64,000 nucleotides of DNA, taken from Brenneria roseae subsp. roseae (GTDB taxonomy: Bacteria; Pseudomonadota; Gammaproteobacteria; Enterobacterales; Enterobacteriaceae). The notes beneath the pieces were generated by a model. It made no database searches. It was not told where the DNA came from and worked only from the letters and a program-made list of their open reading frames with translations. A program made the translations under genes and the position numbers. Within the stretch, counting starts at the first letter, position 1. Each line of letters begins with the position of its first letter. Positions 50,342-59,700 of this stretch are shown piece after piece. The DNA is taken from assembly GCF_003115845.1 (NCBI RefSeq), contig NZ_KZ819023.1, forward strand, positions 334,920 through 398,919, written 5' to 3'.

Positions 50342-52370
50342 GGCGTTATATGGCGTTTTACTGATGTTATACCGTTGGTTTTGCTGGTCGCTGGTCCTGA
50401 TCGGCATGATCCCGCTGGCGCACGCCGCTACGCCGTCAGCGTGGAACAAAGGGGCCTATGCCTATTCCGCCGAACAGACGCCGCTGTCTACCATTCTGAC
50501 GGATTTCGCCAATAGTCACGGCGTGGATCTGATGCTGGGAAACATTGCCGACAATGACGTTACGGCCAAAATCCGCGCCGATACGCCGGTCGCTTTCCTC
50601 GATCGGCTGGCGCTGGAACACCGTTTCCAATGGTTTGTATACAACAATGCGCTGTATGTCAGTCCGCAGGACGAACAGGGGTCGGTTCGTCTGGAAATAT
50701 CGGAACAGGCCGCGCCGGACCTGAAACAGGCGCTCAGCGGTATTGGTTTGCTGGATCCGCGTTTTGGCTGGGGCGAGTTGCCGGAAGAGGGCGTCGTTCT
50801 GGTGACCGGGCCGCAGGCCTATATCGATTTAATCCGCAATTTCAGCCAGCAGCGGGAGAAAAAAGAAGAACGTCGCAAGGTAATGATATTTCCACTGCGC
50901 TATGCCTCGGTATCCGACCGGACGTTGCAATATCGCGATCAGCGCGTGGTGATCCCCGGCGTGGCGACCATTCTTAACGAACTGATGGACGGCCAGCGCA
51001 GCGCTCCCGTTGGCGCATCCGGTCCGGTGTCGGCACAGCCGGACACGGGAATGGACATGATGCGTGAAAGCACCCGGGCGATGATGGTCAAACTGGCGAC
51101 GCGCAATAATCCTGAACGTAGCGCAGAGGAAGGCGGCCGGCAGTCGCTGAGCGGAAAAATATCGGCCGATGTCCGCAATAATGCCCTGTTAATCCGTGAT
51201 GACGAGAAGAGACGCGCCGAATATCAGCAGTTGGTTGAGCACATCGATGTGCCACAAAATCTGGTGAATATTGATGCCATCATTCTGGATGTCGATCGTT
51301 CTGCGCTGTCGCGTCTGGAAGCGAACTGGCAGGGACAATTGGGGAACGTCAGCGCTGGCAGCACCATGATGATGGGACGCAGCACCCTGTTTGTCAGTGA
51401 TTTCAAACGGTTCTTTGCCGATATTCAGGCGCTGGAAGGCGCCGGAACCGCATCGATTGTCGCCAACCCCTCCGTACTGACACTGGAAAATCAGCCCGCT
51501 ATTGTGGATTTCAGCCGCACCGCGTTCATCACCGCCACCGGCGAACGGGTGGCCGAGATCCAGCCGGTGACCGCCGGCACCAGTTTGCAGGTTACGCCGC
51601 GCGTCGTGGGGCAAGGCGCGCAGCGCAGTATCCAGTTGGTCATTGATATTGAAGATGGTCAGGTTGAAACCGCCAGTGACGGCGCAGCCTCTGGCGTGAA
51701 GCGCGGCACGGTCAGCACGCAGGCGCTGATTGGCGAGAACCGGGCATTGGTTCTGGGGGGATTTCATGTCGAGGAGAGCGGCGATCGCGATCGCCGCATT
51801 CCGATATTGGGGGATATCCCGATACTGGGGAAACTGTTTACCTCAACGCGCCATGAAGTTTCCCGGCGTGAGCGGCTGTTTATTTTAACGCCGCATCTGA
51901 TCGGCGATCAGACCGATCCCACCCGCTATGTGTCCGCCGAAAACCGGCATCAGTTGAACGGCGTCATGAACCGCGTCGCACAGCGCAATGGCAAGACCGA
52001 TTTATACAGTCTGGTCGAAAATGCGTTGCGCGACCTGGCCAGTCAGCAGTTTCCCGCCGGATTTCAGCAGGAGGGCCGGGGTACGCGGCTGAGCGAGGTC
52101 TGCCGTTCCCAGCCGGGGCTGGTGTATGACAGCGGCCGGAATCAGTGGTATGGCAATAGTCAGGTGAAACTGAGCGTTGGCGTGGTGCGCAATAGCGGCA
52201 CGCTTCCCCGGCGCGTGGATGAGGCCGCCTGTGCCGGCAATCGGACGCTGGCTGTCGCGATATGGCCGAAAACCCTGTTGGCGCCGGGAGAGTCCAGCGA
52301 AGTCTTTCTGGCGCTGCAACCTTTCGCCGCAGTGCAGCCTGCCCGGCGTTCCCTGCTGTCGGCGCAATAA
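50334..52370 (+). CDS. hrcC: Outer-membrane secretin HrcC (SctC)
   Basis: The 678-residue protein has a signal peptide (hydrophobic about 8-28, cut after AHAA-TP). N0/N1 domains (STILTDFANSHGVDLMLGNI) and N3-like domains follow. The secretin core lies at about 430-550, with the signature GDRDRRIPILGDIPILGKLF. A C-terminal part of roughly 130 residues (about 545-678) extends past the secretin core; this may be the S-domain that meets the pilotin. It forms the outer-membrane ring. AAGGAGAACAGC precedes the ATG. HrpT, encoded next, is the presumed pilotin. Confidence 0.95.
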   Translation: MRKALYGVLLMLYRWFCWSLVLIGMIPLAHAATPSAWNKGAYAYSAEQTPLSTILTDFANSHGVDLMLGNIADNDVTAKIRADTPVAFLDRLALEHRFQWFVYNNALYVSPQDEQGSVRLEISEQAAPDLKQALSGIGLLDPRFGWGELPEEGVVLVTGPQAYIDLIRNFSQQREKKEERRKVMIFPLRYASVSDRTLQYRDQRVVIPGVATILNELMDGQRSAPVGASGPVSAQPDTGMDMMRESTRAMMVKLATRNNPERSAEEGGRQSLSGKISADVRNNALLIRDDEKRRAEYQQLVEHIDVPQNLVNIDAIILDVDRSALSRLEANWQGQLGNVSAGSTMMMGRSTLFVSDFKRFFADIQALEGAGTASIVANPSVLTLENQPAIVDFSRTAFITATGERVAEIQPVTAGTSLQVTPRVVGQGAQRSIQLVIDIEDGQVETASDGAASGVKRGTVSTQALIGENRALVLGGFHVEESGDRDRRIPILGDIPILGKLFTSTRHEVSRRERLFILTPHLIGDQTDPTRYVSAENRHQLNGVMNRVAQRNGKTDLYSLVENALRDLASQQFPAGFQQEGRGTRLSEVCRSQPGLVYDSGRNQWYGNSQVKLSVGVVRNSGTLPRRVDEAACAGNRTLAVAIWPKTLLAPGESSEVFLALQPFAAVQPARRSLLSAQ

Positions 52371-52384
52371 TCCGGAGAAACCTT

Positions 52385-52633
52385 ATGTGGAAAAAAGCGA
52401 TGAGTAACCGATCTCCCGGCACAAAACCGCGTCATAAAAAAAATAACGGACACAAATACCTGTTACCCATGTTGGCGGTGCTGCTGAGCGCCTGCTCGGC
52501 GCCTCACCCGGTCGCGAACTGCACGTCGGTAACGTGTCGCCCGCAGCCTGACGCTCGTCAACTCGTTATCTGGTGGTCCCCCGATCTGCGCAGCGGTCCT
52601 GCGGATTTCAGCCGGGTGAGTGTTGATGACTGA
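52385..52633 (+). CDS. hrpT: HrpT lipoprotein, probable secretin pilotin
   Basis: The 82-residue lipoprotein has a lipobox LLSAC with Cys37, reached after an unusually long basic N-region (PGTKPRHKKNNGHK). The short mature part has two further Cys (NCTSVTC). HrpT assists HrcC assembly in the outer membrane. GGAG stands eight bases before ATG 52385. Starting at ATG 52400 would give a more ordinary signal length. The stop overlaps hrpV. Confidence 0.88.
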   Translation: MWKKAMSNRSPGTKPRHKKNNGHKYLLPMLAVLLSACSAPHPVANCTSVTCRPQPDARQLVIWWSPDLRSGPADFSRVSVDD

Positions 52634-52988
52634 GCGTGCGGAGGTTTTCTCCCGTCAGCAGGATTTTATTGCCGCAATCGCGCATCTGCCGGCGGGGCTT
52701 TGGCGGGTTAATGATGACGCCACGTTTTATTTCCAGCGCCTTTCTGCGCGATCTCAGACTCCGGATGTGCTGTTGTGCCTGACGTTGATGCCGGGTAGAC
52801 GTTATTCCGGCGGGATACGCCAGGTTTTGCAACAGCGCTTTCAGCAGGCGGAAGCGCTGGGAGAGTGTTATCTGAGTATGGATGCGCGGCAGAGGCTGAT
52901 ATTACGCCGCACCTTACCGATATCAGCGGCGCAGCATCCACAGGCTGTCGCCGATCTGCTTCGGCTGGCGGGGCTGCCGCCGGCGTAA
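52626..52988 (+). CDS. hrpV: HrpV, negative regulator of hrp expression
   Basis: The product of about 120 residues (MTERAEVFSRQQDFIAAIA) matches Erwinia and Pseudomonas HrpV, which binds HrpS and restrains hrpL transcription; HrpG counters it. It has a soluble alpha/beta layout with no signal. ATG 52626 lies eight bases inside hrpT. It ends the hrpA operon, and an hrp box for hrpN follows. Confidence 0.88.
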   Translation: MTERAEVFSRQQDFIAAIAHLPAGLWRVNDDATFYFQRLSARSQTPDVLLCLTLMPGRRYSGGIRQVLQQRFQQAEALGECYLSMDARQRLILRRTLPISAAQHPQAVADLLRLAGLPPA

Positions 52989-53049
52989 TGGCGGTAATTC
53001 CGGTAACGGGAAAGCGAGTGGCGATAAGCGTTTTTCAGTCAAAGGGAAG

Positions 53050-53077
53050 GGAACTGAACCGGCCGCAGAATCACTTA
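53050..53077 (+). promoter_or_regulatory. hrp box of hrpN
   Basis: GGAACT-N15-TCACTTA matches the HrpL consensus with T for C at two places. It lies 90 bases upstream of the hrpN start. The same TCACTTA -10 variant occurs before hrpW. Confidence 0.8.
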
Positions 53078-53166
53078 AATGGGGAGCGCCAATCTCATGC
53101 AGGCCGTCCTAATCGGCAAACAGGATGGCGCTGTTCACAAACCCATTTTATTGTTGAGGAAATATT

Positions 53167-54261
53167 ATGCTTAATTCTCTTGGTGGCAGTACCTCATTGC
53201 AAATTACGATCAAAGCAGGCGGGAGCAACAGCTTGCTACAGACAACGAACAACCTTTCACAGCGTAACGCCGTTCAAAACAATTCATCACAAAATCAAGT
53301 TAGCAACCAACTGAATAACATCGTGGAACAACTGTCTGATTTGATGACATCAATGCTGTTCATGGGAAGCCTGCTGAACGGCGGCGGCTCGAGTAGTGGT
53401 CTGGGAGGATTGGGTAACGCGCTGACGGGCGGTCTGGGCAACCTGGGCAGTAATTTGGGCAGCGCGCTGGGTGGCGGACTGGCGAGTGGTTTGGGCGGGG
53501 CATTGGGCGGCGGTTTAGGTAACGCATTGGGGGCCGGCATGAATGCCATGAATCCAACGGCGGTGCTGGGTAATTTGTTGTTCAGTGCGTTGGATGATCT
53601 GCTGGGCAGCGGCGCGTCGCAAAACCAAAACGGTCTGAGCGGCTTGTTCGGTCAGAATCAGCCTACCTCCCCGGAAATTTCCGCTTATACCCAGGGCGTC
53701 AAGGATGCGCTGACTGCCATCACCGGCAACGGTTTGAGCCAGTCATTAGGCAACCAAACGCCGTTACAGTTAGGCGGCAATGGCTTGCAGGGGTTGAGCG
53801 GCGCCGGCGCATTTAACCAGCTTGGCAGTACGCTGGGCCTGAGCGTCGGGCAGAAGGCCGGCCTACAGGAGCTGAATAATATCAGCACGCACAATGACAG
53901 TCCGACCCGCTATTTTGTCGATAAAGAAGATCGGGCGATGGCAAAAGAAATTGGTCAGTTCATGGATCAATATCCTGAAGTGTTCGGGAAGCCTGAGTAC
54001 CAGAAAGACGGTTGGTCAACGGCGAAGCAGGATGACAAATCGTGGGCGAAGGCGCTCAGCAAGCCGGATGATGATGGCATGACCAAAAGCAGCATGGATC
54101 AATTCCTGAGAGCGGTCGGCATGGTCAAGAGCGCCGTGGCGGGTGATAGCGGCAATAGCAACCTGCATGCCCGTGGCAATGGCGGCGCATCGCTGGGAAT
54201 CGATGCCGCCATGATCGGTGATCGAATCGTTAACATGGGGCTGGAAAAGCTGGCCGCGTAA
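53167..54261 (+). CDS. hrpN: Harpin HrpN
   Basis: HrpN is a heat-stable, glycine-rich, Cys-free protein secreted by the type III system. It aids translocation and elicits plant defence. The 364-residue product starts [20 protein letters not shown] Gly/Leu repeat region spans about 70-125 ([20 protein letters not shown]), and the C-terminal half is very similar to Pectobacterium HrpN ([40 protein letters not shown]). TGAGGAAATATT precedes the ATG. It stands alone between its own hrp box and a strong terminator. Confidence 0.97.
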   Translation: MLNSLGGSTSLQITIKAGGSNSLLQTTNNLSQRNAVQNNSSQNQVSNQLNNIVEQLSDLMTSMLFMGSLLNGGGSSSGLGGLGNALTGGLGNLGSNLGSALGGGLASGLGGALGGGLGNALGAGMNAMNPTAVLGNLLFSALDDLLGSGASQNQNGLSGLFGQNQPTSPEISAYTQGVKDALTAITGNGLSQSLGNQTPLQLGGNGLQGLSGAGAFNQLGSTLGLSVGQKAGLQELNNISTHNDSPTRYFVDKEDRAMAKEIGQFMDQYPEVFGKPEYQKDGWSTAKQDDKSWAKALSKPDDDGMTKSSMDQFLRAVGMVKSAVAGDSGNSNLHARGNGGASLGIDAAMIGDRIVNMGLEKLAA

Positions 54262-54283
54262 AAGATGATTAGCCTCGACCAAT

Positions 54284-54316
54284 AACACAAACAGGGCGTA
54301 TGCCCTGTTTGTGTTT
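54284..54316 (+). terminator. Rho-independent terminator after hrpN
   Basis: AACACAAACAGGGC and GCCCTGTTTGTGTT form a perfect 14-bp stem with a GTAT loop, 22 bases past the hrpN stop, with T-rich flank. Confidence 0.85.
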
Positions 54317-54384
54317 GAGGACACAGCGTCTGACATTACCAGAATATTTCACTGGTTTTGTCTTTTCCGGCGTAAAAAATTGTG

Positions 54385-54706
54385 CTGAGGTGGGCGTGAC
54401 CGCCGGGTGAGCCGCAGGGACGCGGCGAAAGCCAGTGCCGCGTCTGGAACGCGTCACTGGCGGCCCGAACAGCGGTCGCGAACGCCGAAGATGCCGCGTA
54501 GCGGCACAATTTCCGCCAAAAGCCAGAGGTCAAGGAGCAGCGGCGATTGAGCGCTCCTTGTCGGGCGTGCTCTGGTGTCACAGAGAAAGCCGTGGTTCAA
54601 CACGCACGAAACTTTTGCGCTATCGCACATAAAGCAGTGAAAAAATCTACAATGCGATTGTTTGTCAACGATTGGGGACAGGGCGTTTGCCCTGTTCAGA
54701 CTGTTG
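54385..54706. repeat. GC-rich, hairpin-rich non-coding block between hrpN and hrpW operons
   Basis: About 320 bases hold several inverted repeats: GCCAGTG/CACTGGC (about 54430-54461), GTGCCGC/GCGGCAC type (near 54490-54508), AAGGAGC/GCTCCTT (near 54533-54561) and ACAGGGC/GCCCTGT (about 54678-54697). Open frames across it have odd composition and no ribosome sites. From memory, similar sequence recurs in Pectobacteriaceae intergenic regions. I judge it a repeat or decayed element, not a gene. Confidence 0.45.
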
Positions 54707-54738
54707 GTAAAATGAACATTCATACATAGAACCCAAAT

Positions 54739-54820
54739 CCGTCATTCCTGCATAGGCAGGAATCTTCCTGATATTAAAACGTTATCTGAAGAAAGATCCC
54801 CGCTTTCGCGAGGATGACGG
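54739..54820. mobile_element. Short inverted-repeat element with CCGTCAT/ATGACGG ends
   Basis: The 82-base unit starts CCGTCATTCCTGCATAGGCAGGAAT and ends CCCCGCTTTCGCGAGGATGACGG (in pieces). It has matching ends and a hairpin in each arm. This GTCATTCC...GGATGAC type is a widespread bacterial REP/MITE-like repeat. It lies 16 bases past the stop of the hrpW partner gene. Confidence 0.6.
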
Positions 54821-54835
54821 CAGTAATTTGATTAG

Positions 54836-55180
54836 TTATCTGAATGGTGGGGTCGCCTGACGCGCGGCAATCAAATGGTCGGCCATCTTTCTGACCACCC
54901 AATATGCCGTTTGCGCCACATCACTGTGCAAACCGTTTTCCGAATGCAGGTCGGCATGCCGCAGAAAATCCTGCTCCAGTAAATCCACAAACGTATCGAA
55001 CTCAAAGGCTCCCCGCTGGGGCGCATCTTTCTGCGTTAACACCGCGTTCAGGCAATCGTTGACCCGCTGAATGGCCCGCTCGAACGCCAGACGCTGGTCC
55101 GGCGACAGGTATCCTCCCCGCCTGGTCAGATCGGTCCAGCGGGTGGGCGCGTTATGGGTGTCGGTCATCGTATTCAACAT
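54836..55180 (-). CDS. Small protein coupled to hrpW, function unknown
   Basis: The 114-residue soluble, charged protein (MLNTMTDTHNAPTRWTDLTR; helical core FERAIQRVNDCLNAVLTQ and QTAYWVVRKMADHLIAAR) has no signal. Its ATG lies one base past the hrpW stop (TAATATG), and AGGTGA inside the hrpW end is its ribosome site, so it is translationally coupled to hrpW. Size suggests a type III accessory protein, but its predicted charge and fold do not clearly match class I chaperones such as DspF. I do not assign a function. Confidence 0.75.
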   Translation of the reverse strand: MLNTMTDTHNAPTRWTDLTRRGGYLSPDQRLAFERAIQRVNDCLNAVLTQKDAPQRGAFEFDTFVDLLEQDFLRHADLHSENGLHSDVAQTAYWVVRKMADHLIAARQATPPFR

Positions 55181-55181
55181 A

Positions 55182-56579
55182 TTAATTCACCTGTAAGTTA
55201 GCGGAGTCCGGGACTTTGTAGTGATTGTTGACGTTAACCAGATTGAGGTTGCTGCCTTTCACATTCAATCCTTCACTGTCACTCTTCACGAACGAGAATT
55301 TGCCGTTTTCGGCGTCAATATTGCTCAGGTTAAGATTCCAGTTACCCTGTTGGCCGCCGTTGGTTCGCACAAACGTACCGAAATCTTTCGCCTTAAAGTT
55401 ATCGATGGTCAGGTTGGCGTCGGCATTCAGCTGGAAGATTTTGTCTGAAGCGCCCTGAGCGCTGCTGTTGGTGATTTCAACGTTGGCTGGCTTGCCGTTA
55501 TTGGATTTCACGGTCAGGGCATCTTCACCGACGTTGGTCCAATGCACATTGTCAATTTTCGCATCGCCGCGGACATGCACGCCGTCGGCGGCGTTATCGC
55601 CAAACACCACGTTTTTCAGCGTCGCCCCCTGAGCCAGCTCAAAAATGGGTTTCTGTCCCTCCGCCTGACTGCCGTCGCCTAATGCGCTGCCGGCGACAAA
55701 GGTCTTGCCGCCGCCGTCAAAGACTTCGCCGGGGCCGACCTTGATAGTCTCATTCACCGTGGTGACGTCCTTGCCCGCGGCGGGAAAGGTAACCGCCCCG
55801 GTTTTCCCTGCGTCAGCGCTACCGCCGGTCAACGGTATGTTCGAAGAAGAAGCGGGAATGCCGGAGCTGGCCGAAGGGTTTGAGGAAGCGGCAGGCGTAC
55901 CGTTTTGTCCCGTTCCTGTTGACGGCACGGAACCACCGCCGCTGCCCGATGAGCCCGGCGACGCGGTGTTGGCCGGTGACGATGTACTATTTTGCGGCTG
56001 GCCGAATTCGCCTTTTTGCGCGTCCATCAGGTTGGCAATCAGCTCCATCAGCGCCTTGAGCAGCATATTGTCACTGAGTTCACCGCCGCCGTCGGAAGTT
56101 GGGTTGATCGCGTTGTTCAGCGCGTTGCTGATGGAATCCTGTAGCAGAGAGCGTCCCAGATTTTCAGGATGTTGCGTACCGTTACTGCCCGATGCGCCTG
56201 ACAGCGGCGACGCCCCGTTATTGCTGTTGGTCGCGCCGGATTGGTTGCCTGCATCCTGGGTGCTGTTGCCCGGTATCAACGCTTCAAGCAATTTCATTAA
56301 TATATCGGCGGGATTACCGTTCTGACCGGCTGCCCCGGCGCTCTGATTTCCCTGCCCGGATGCCTGAGAGAGCGGGCTGCTATCGGACGACGATTGCCCA
56401 TTTTCCAGCAAAGTGGGAAGCAGCGCCGTCAGCAATGTTCCCAGTGCTTCCAGCAGTTGACGCTCCTGTTGCGGCGATCGCGATGACGCGGCATCGCCGC
56501 CGCCAAACGTTGAGCCGGAATCTGCCGGGGAAAAACCCGCGCCAGAGGGTAGGTTAAACGAGGTATTGATTTCAGCCAT
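55182..56579 (-). CDS. hrpW: Harpin HrpW with pectate-lyase (PL3) domain
   Basis: The 465-residue type III-secreted protein has two parts. The N-terminal half (about 1-250) is harpin-like: Gly/Ser/Asn-rich, Cys-free, with helices such as QERQLLEALGTLLTALLPTLL and MLLKALMELIANLMDAQ. The C-terminal half (about 262-465) is a class III pectate-lyase beta-helix (VNETIKVGPGEVFDGGGKTF, GDNAADGVHVRGDAKIDNVHW, NVGEDALTVK). HrpW binds pectate in other Erwinia; enzymatic activity is often absent. It has its own hrp box. Confidence 0.95.
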   Translation of the reverse strand: MAEINTSFNLPSGAGFSPADSGSTFGGGDAASSRSPQQERQLLEALGTLLTALLPTLLENGQSSSDSSPLSQASGQGNQSAGAAGQNGNPADILMKLLEALIPGNSTQDAGNQSGATNSNNGASPLSGASGSNGTQHPENLGRSLLQDSISNALNNAINPTSDGGGELSDNMLLKALMELIANLMDAQKGEFGQPQNSTSSPANTASPGSSGSGGGSVPSTGTGQNGTPAASSNPSASSGIPASSSNIPLTGGSADAGKTGAVTFPAAGKDVTTVNETIKVGPGEVFDGGGKTFVAGSALGDGSQAEGQKPIFELAQGATLKNVVFGDNAADGVHVRGDAKIDNVHWTNVGEDALTVKSNNGKPANVEITNSSAQGASDKIFQLNADANLTIDNFKAKDFGTFVRTNGGQQGNWNLNLSNIDAENGKFSFVKSDSEGLNVKGSNLNLVNVNNHYKVPDSANLQVN

Positions 56580-56638
56580 GATTGCTTCCTTGAGGATTAA
56601 GTAAGTCGAGGATTAACAGCCTTTCGTCTGTCGTGTTT

Positions 56639-56666
56639 TAAGTGATGAAAGAAGAAAGCCGGTTCC
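56639..56666 (-). promoter_or_regulatory. hrp box of hrpW
   Basis: On the minus strand GGAACC-N15-TCACTTA fits the HrpL consensus with one mismatch, 60 bases before the hrpW start. Thirty bases away lies the dspE box, facing the other way. Confidence 0.85.
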
Positions 56667-56695
56667 GGCAGGCAGGGAGAAAAATGCTGGGCGAG

Positions 56696-56723
56696 GGAAC
56701 CGGATGAAAAAGCCACCCACTTA
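56696..56723 (+). promoter_or_regulatory. hrp box of dspE
   Basis: GGAACC-N15-CCACTTA is a perfect HrpL consensus, 34 bases before the dspE start. Confidence 0.93.
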
Positions 56724-56756
56724 GCAAGACAGCCACTCGTTATCCTGGGATTCACC

Positions 56757-59700
56757 ATGCAAATTATTCGCCACGTTAAATCAATTCTACATCTTGATAA
56801 GGCCAGTCCGTCCGACTCGCATCCACCGCCATTGACACAGGGCCGCAGCAGCAGTTCGGGCCAGAAAAACGTGCAGTCGCTGATACAGCACGGGCTGCAT
56901 GATAAAAATAAGCCGCTGGTTCTGACTCAGGGGGCTGGCAGCCAGGTGAAAAATCAGGGCGCGCGCCTGACGGATCTCCGCGCATCACTGGCATCGGGCG
57001 GTATGATTCAGAGTTTGCCGCGCACGATGCGGGATTCGCTGTCGTCCGGCGGGCCGATTCAGAGTCTGGCCCGGCGGGAAGCGCCGATGGCGTCTCTGAC
57101 GCGGGAAAGCAGCAGCGGCAGCCTGTCCGGCAGCGAGCGGTTTTTCACTCCCCCGGGTTCGCTACCTGGTTCGCCCCGGCGAAGCGAGTCCGACAGCGAC
57201 ACGTCACAGCGCTTTTATACCGCGCCTTCCTCGCCGGTCGCTTCACCGCGGCATGAGATATCGATGCATACGGGGCGCAGGACATGGGAACCGGGGGAGA
57301 GCAGTCAGCCCCCGACTGCCGGAGCAAAAACTCAACGTGCAAACTCATCGGAGGATTTACGCGCATCGCTGGCATCCGGCGGCCCGATTCAGAGTCTGGC
57401 GCGCGTTGCCCCGGCCGCGGAGTTCAGGATCAGGATGGACGATCATGGCAAACTTCAGTTCGGCAAGGGGCTGCCGGATACGCTAACCACGTTGCTACAG
57501 CAAACGCTGGGGAAAAATAGCCAGCCGTTTGTTGCCCATCATGAAAGTCAGGACGCCCGACAGCATGTCCTGCTGGATAAATCCGGCCGGTTGTTCGCGA
57601 TCCAGAGCGAGGGGGAGCATCATGTCGCGTTACACAGCAGCGAACGCCGCGCCATCCCTGGTATGGACGGGCAGGGGAAAGACCAAACCGGCAGTATCCA
57701 GCCAGCGCCTGCGCCCGGTCATTTCACGCTTCAGGCTGCATCAGGCGAATCGGTCGATGTGCCATTATCCGGGCGCATGAATCACGAGTTGTTGACTGGC
57801 GTCTATCAACAGCCCGGCCCGGCTTCCGATATCGGCGGGCAACTGCGGATTCATGACGGTAAACTGTTCGCGCTCGACACTGAATTTGGCGTCTGGCAGC
57901 AAGCCAGCGAGGTTTCTCATCGCCAATTATCCCGGCAGGGCGACGGCCAGCTGTATGCGATTCAGGATTCCCATACCCTGATCAACCTCTCCCCGGGAAG
58001 CGGAGCGTCGGCGTTTAACGATAAGATCGGCGCCTTTTCCGCTAATCAAAACGGGCAACTGGCTGTGCTGACCGAACGGGATTACGTGACGCAGCTGCAT
58101 CTTCTCTCCTCGCTGGACGCCACTCCCCAACCTGTCGAACTACGGCTGGCGGATAGCGCCCCTGTACATGCGCAGTCTGTTGCCATTACCGCCGAACGCC
58201 TGCTGATCGCCGATAGCGCGGGCAAACTCTACCATGCGCCGTTGCCCGGAACGGGCGAACCGAGCGTGACGCTGACGCCTTATGATACGCCCGCGCTGGA
58301 TACCACTCTGGGTGCCGATCGACGCATTACCGGATTTTCACATGATGAACATGGTCAGATACATGCGCTGGTCACCGATCGTCAGGGCCAAAAGCATGTT
58401 GCGTCATTGGGGCACAACGCCATGTCGCCGGTTCCGGGTTGGAACCTGAGCGATAGTCTGGTGGTGGATAATACGCTGGGACTGACCTCTCCGGCGCCGG
58501 TTGGCATCGATACGCTGGACCTGGGCCGGCAGGGAAAACTAGGGCTACAGGACGGCAAGGTCCATTTTTATAATGACAACACCCGGAACTGGGACACATC
58601 CAGCGTGGAGGCCGGCCAGCTGAAACGAGGTCTGGATAATCAGGCCTATATCCTTAAGGACGGCGAGATTCTCCCGCTAACCATCAATCAGAAATCAGCC
58701 ACCTTTACACACGGTGATAATAACGTTTTCGCCCTGTCGCAGGTGCGTCCGGCGCCATCAGCCGATACGGCGTTGCCGGGTATCGATAAACAGGAGGGCG
58801 TTTCGGCCATGGCGGTGGTCAATCGCAATAAATTTATTACCGTCAACCCGCAAGGGGATCTGCATTTCCACCAGATCAAACCCGGTTCAGACAAGCAGGC
58901 TGCGCCGCCGCTGGCGTTGCCGAAAAATGGTTTATCCGGTGAAATTCGCGATATCACGCTCGATAGCCGGCAGAACCTTTTCGCGCTGAACCATGACGGC
59001 GCGCTCTTTCAACTGCCGAAAGCCGACTGGCAAAGCGCGGCCAGCCACATTGAAGCGCAGTGGCGGCCGGTGAATACGCCGATAGACGGTAAAATAAACG
59101 CGATCGGAACCGATGCGCAAAATCGTCTGCAAGTCGCGCAGGATGAGCATCAACTGCATATCCTGCAATCGGACGGGTGGAAAACCGAGATCCCGAAGGG
59201 TAAGGAAGCCGTAAAACCGGAAACCCGCGCGGCTGAAACGGTTTTCAATACGCTGGATACGGCAACGAAAGGAAAGCGTATGCCGTTTACCGGGGTCAGC
59301 GTGAAAGCGGATGCACAACTGTTAGGCAAAACAGGCGCAGAATCGCAGCAGGTTAAAAGCAATTTGTCCGATCTGGTGAGGGCGCATATCTTCACCTTCT
59401 CACTGGCGATGCCGCGACCGATAAAGACCTTTACCGATCACGTTCAGCATCAGCTTGCCGGACGGGAAGGGCTGAAACCGGTTTATGACATGCAGGCCGT
59501 CCTGCTGAAAAAACTGGAAGCGGCCACCGCGCAGCCTAAAGCGCCGACGATGGATCTGGCGAGCAAGATAGCGCATCTGGATCTGGGCGAAAAAGGGCAG
59601 CCGCTGATTAACCTGTTAAAACAGTTTCATACCGAACTGGAAAGCAGTTCCGCCAACGCCGCCTTGCTCATCGGCAGGGAGCTGCGCCTCCTGAATGACG

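Noticed and set aside
54284-54697. Two similar ACAGGGC..GCCCTGT hairpins (54291-54311 and 54678-54697) as a possible inverted-repeat transposon
   Set aside because: The stems are similar but each is a self-contained hairpin; no transposase frame lies between and the first is a good hrpN terminator.
54454-54723. 89-codon minus-strand frame in the hrpN-hrpW spacer
   Set aside because: Cys/Phe/Arg-rich translation of a hairpin-rich repeat. I think similar frames are annotated in other genomes, but as part of the repeat; no ribosome site.
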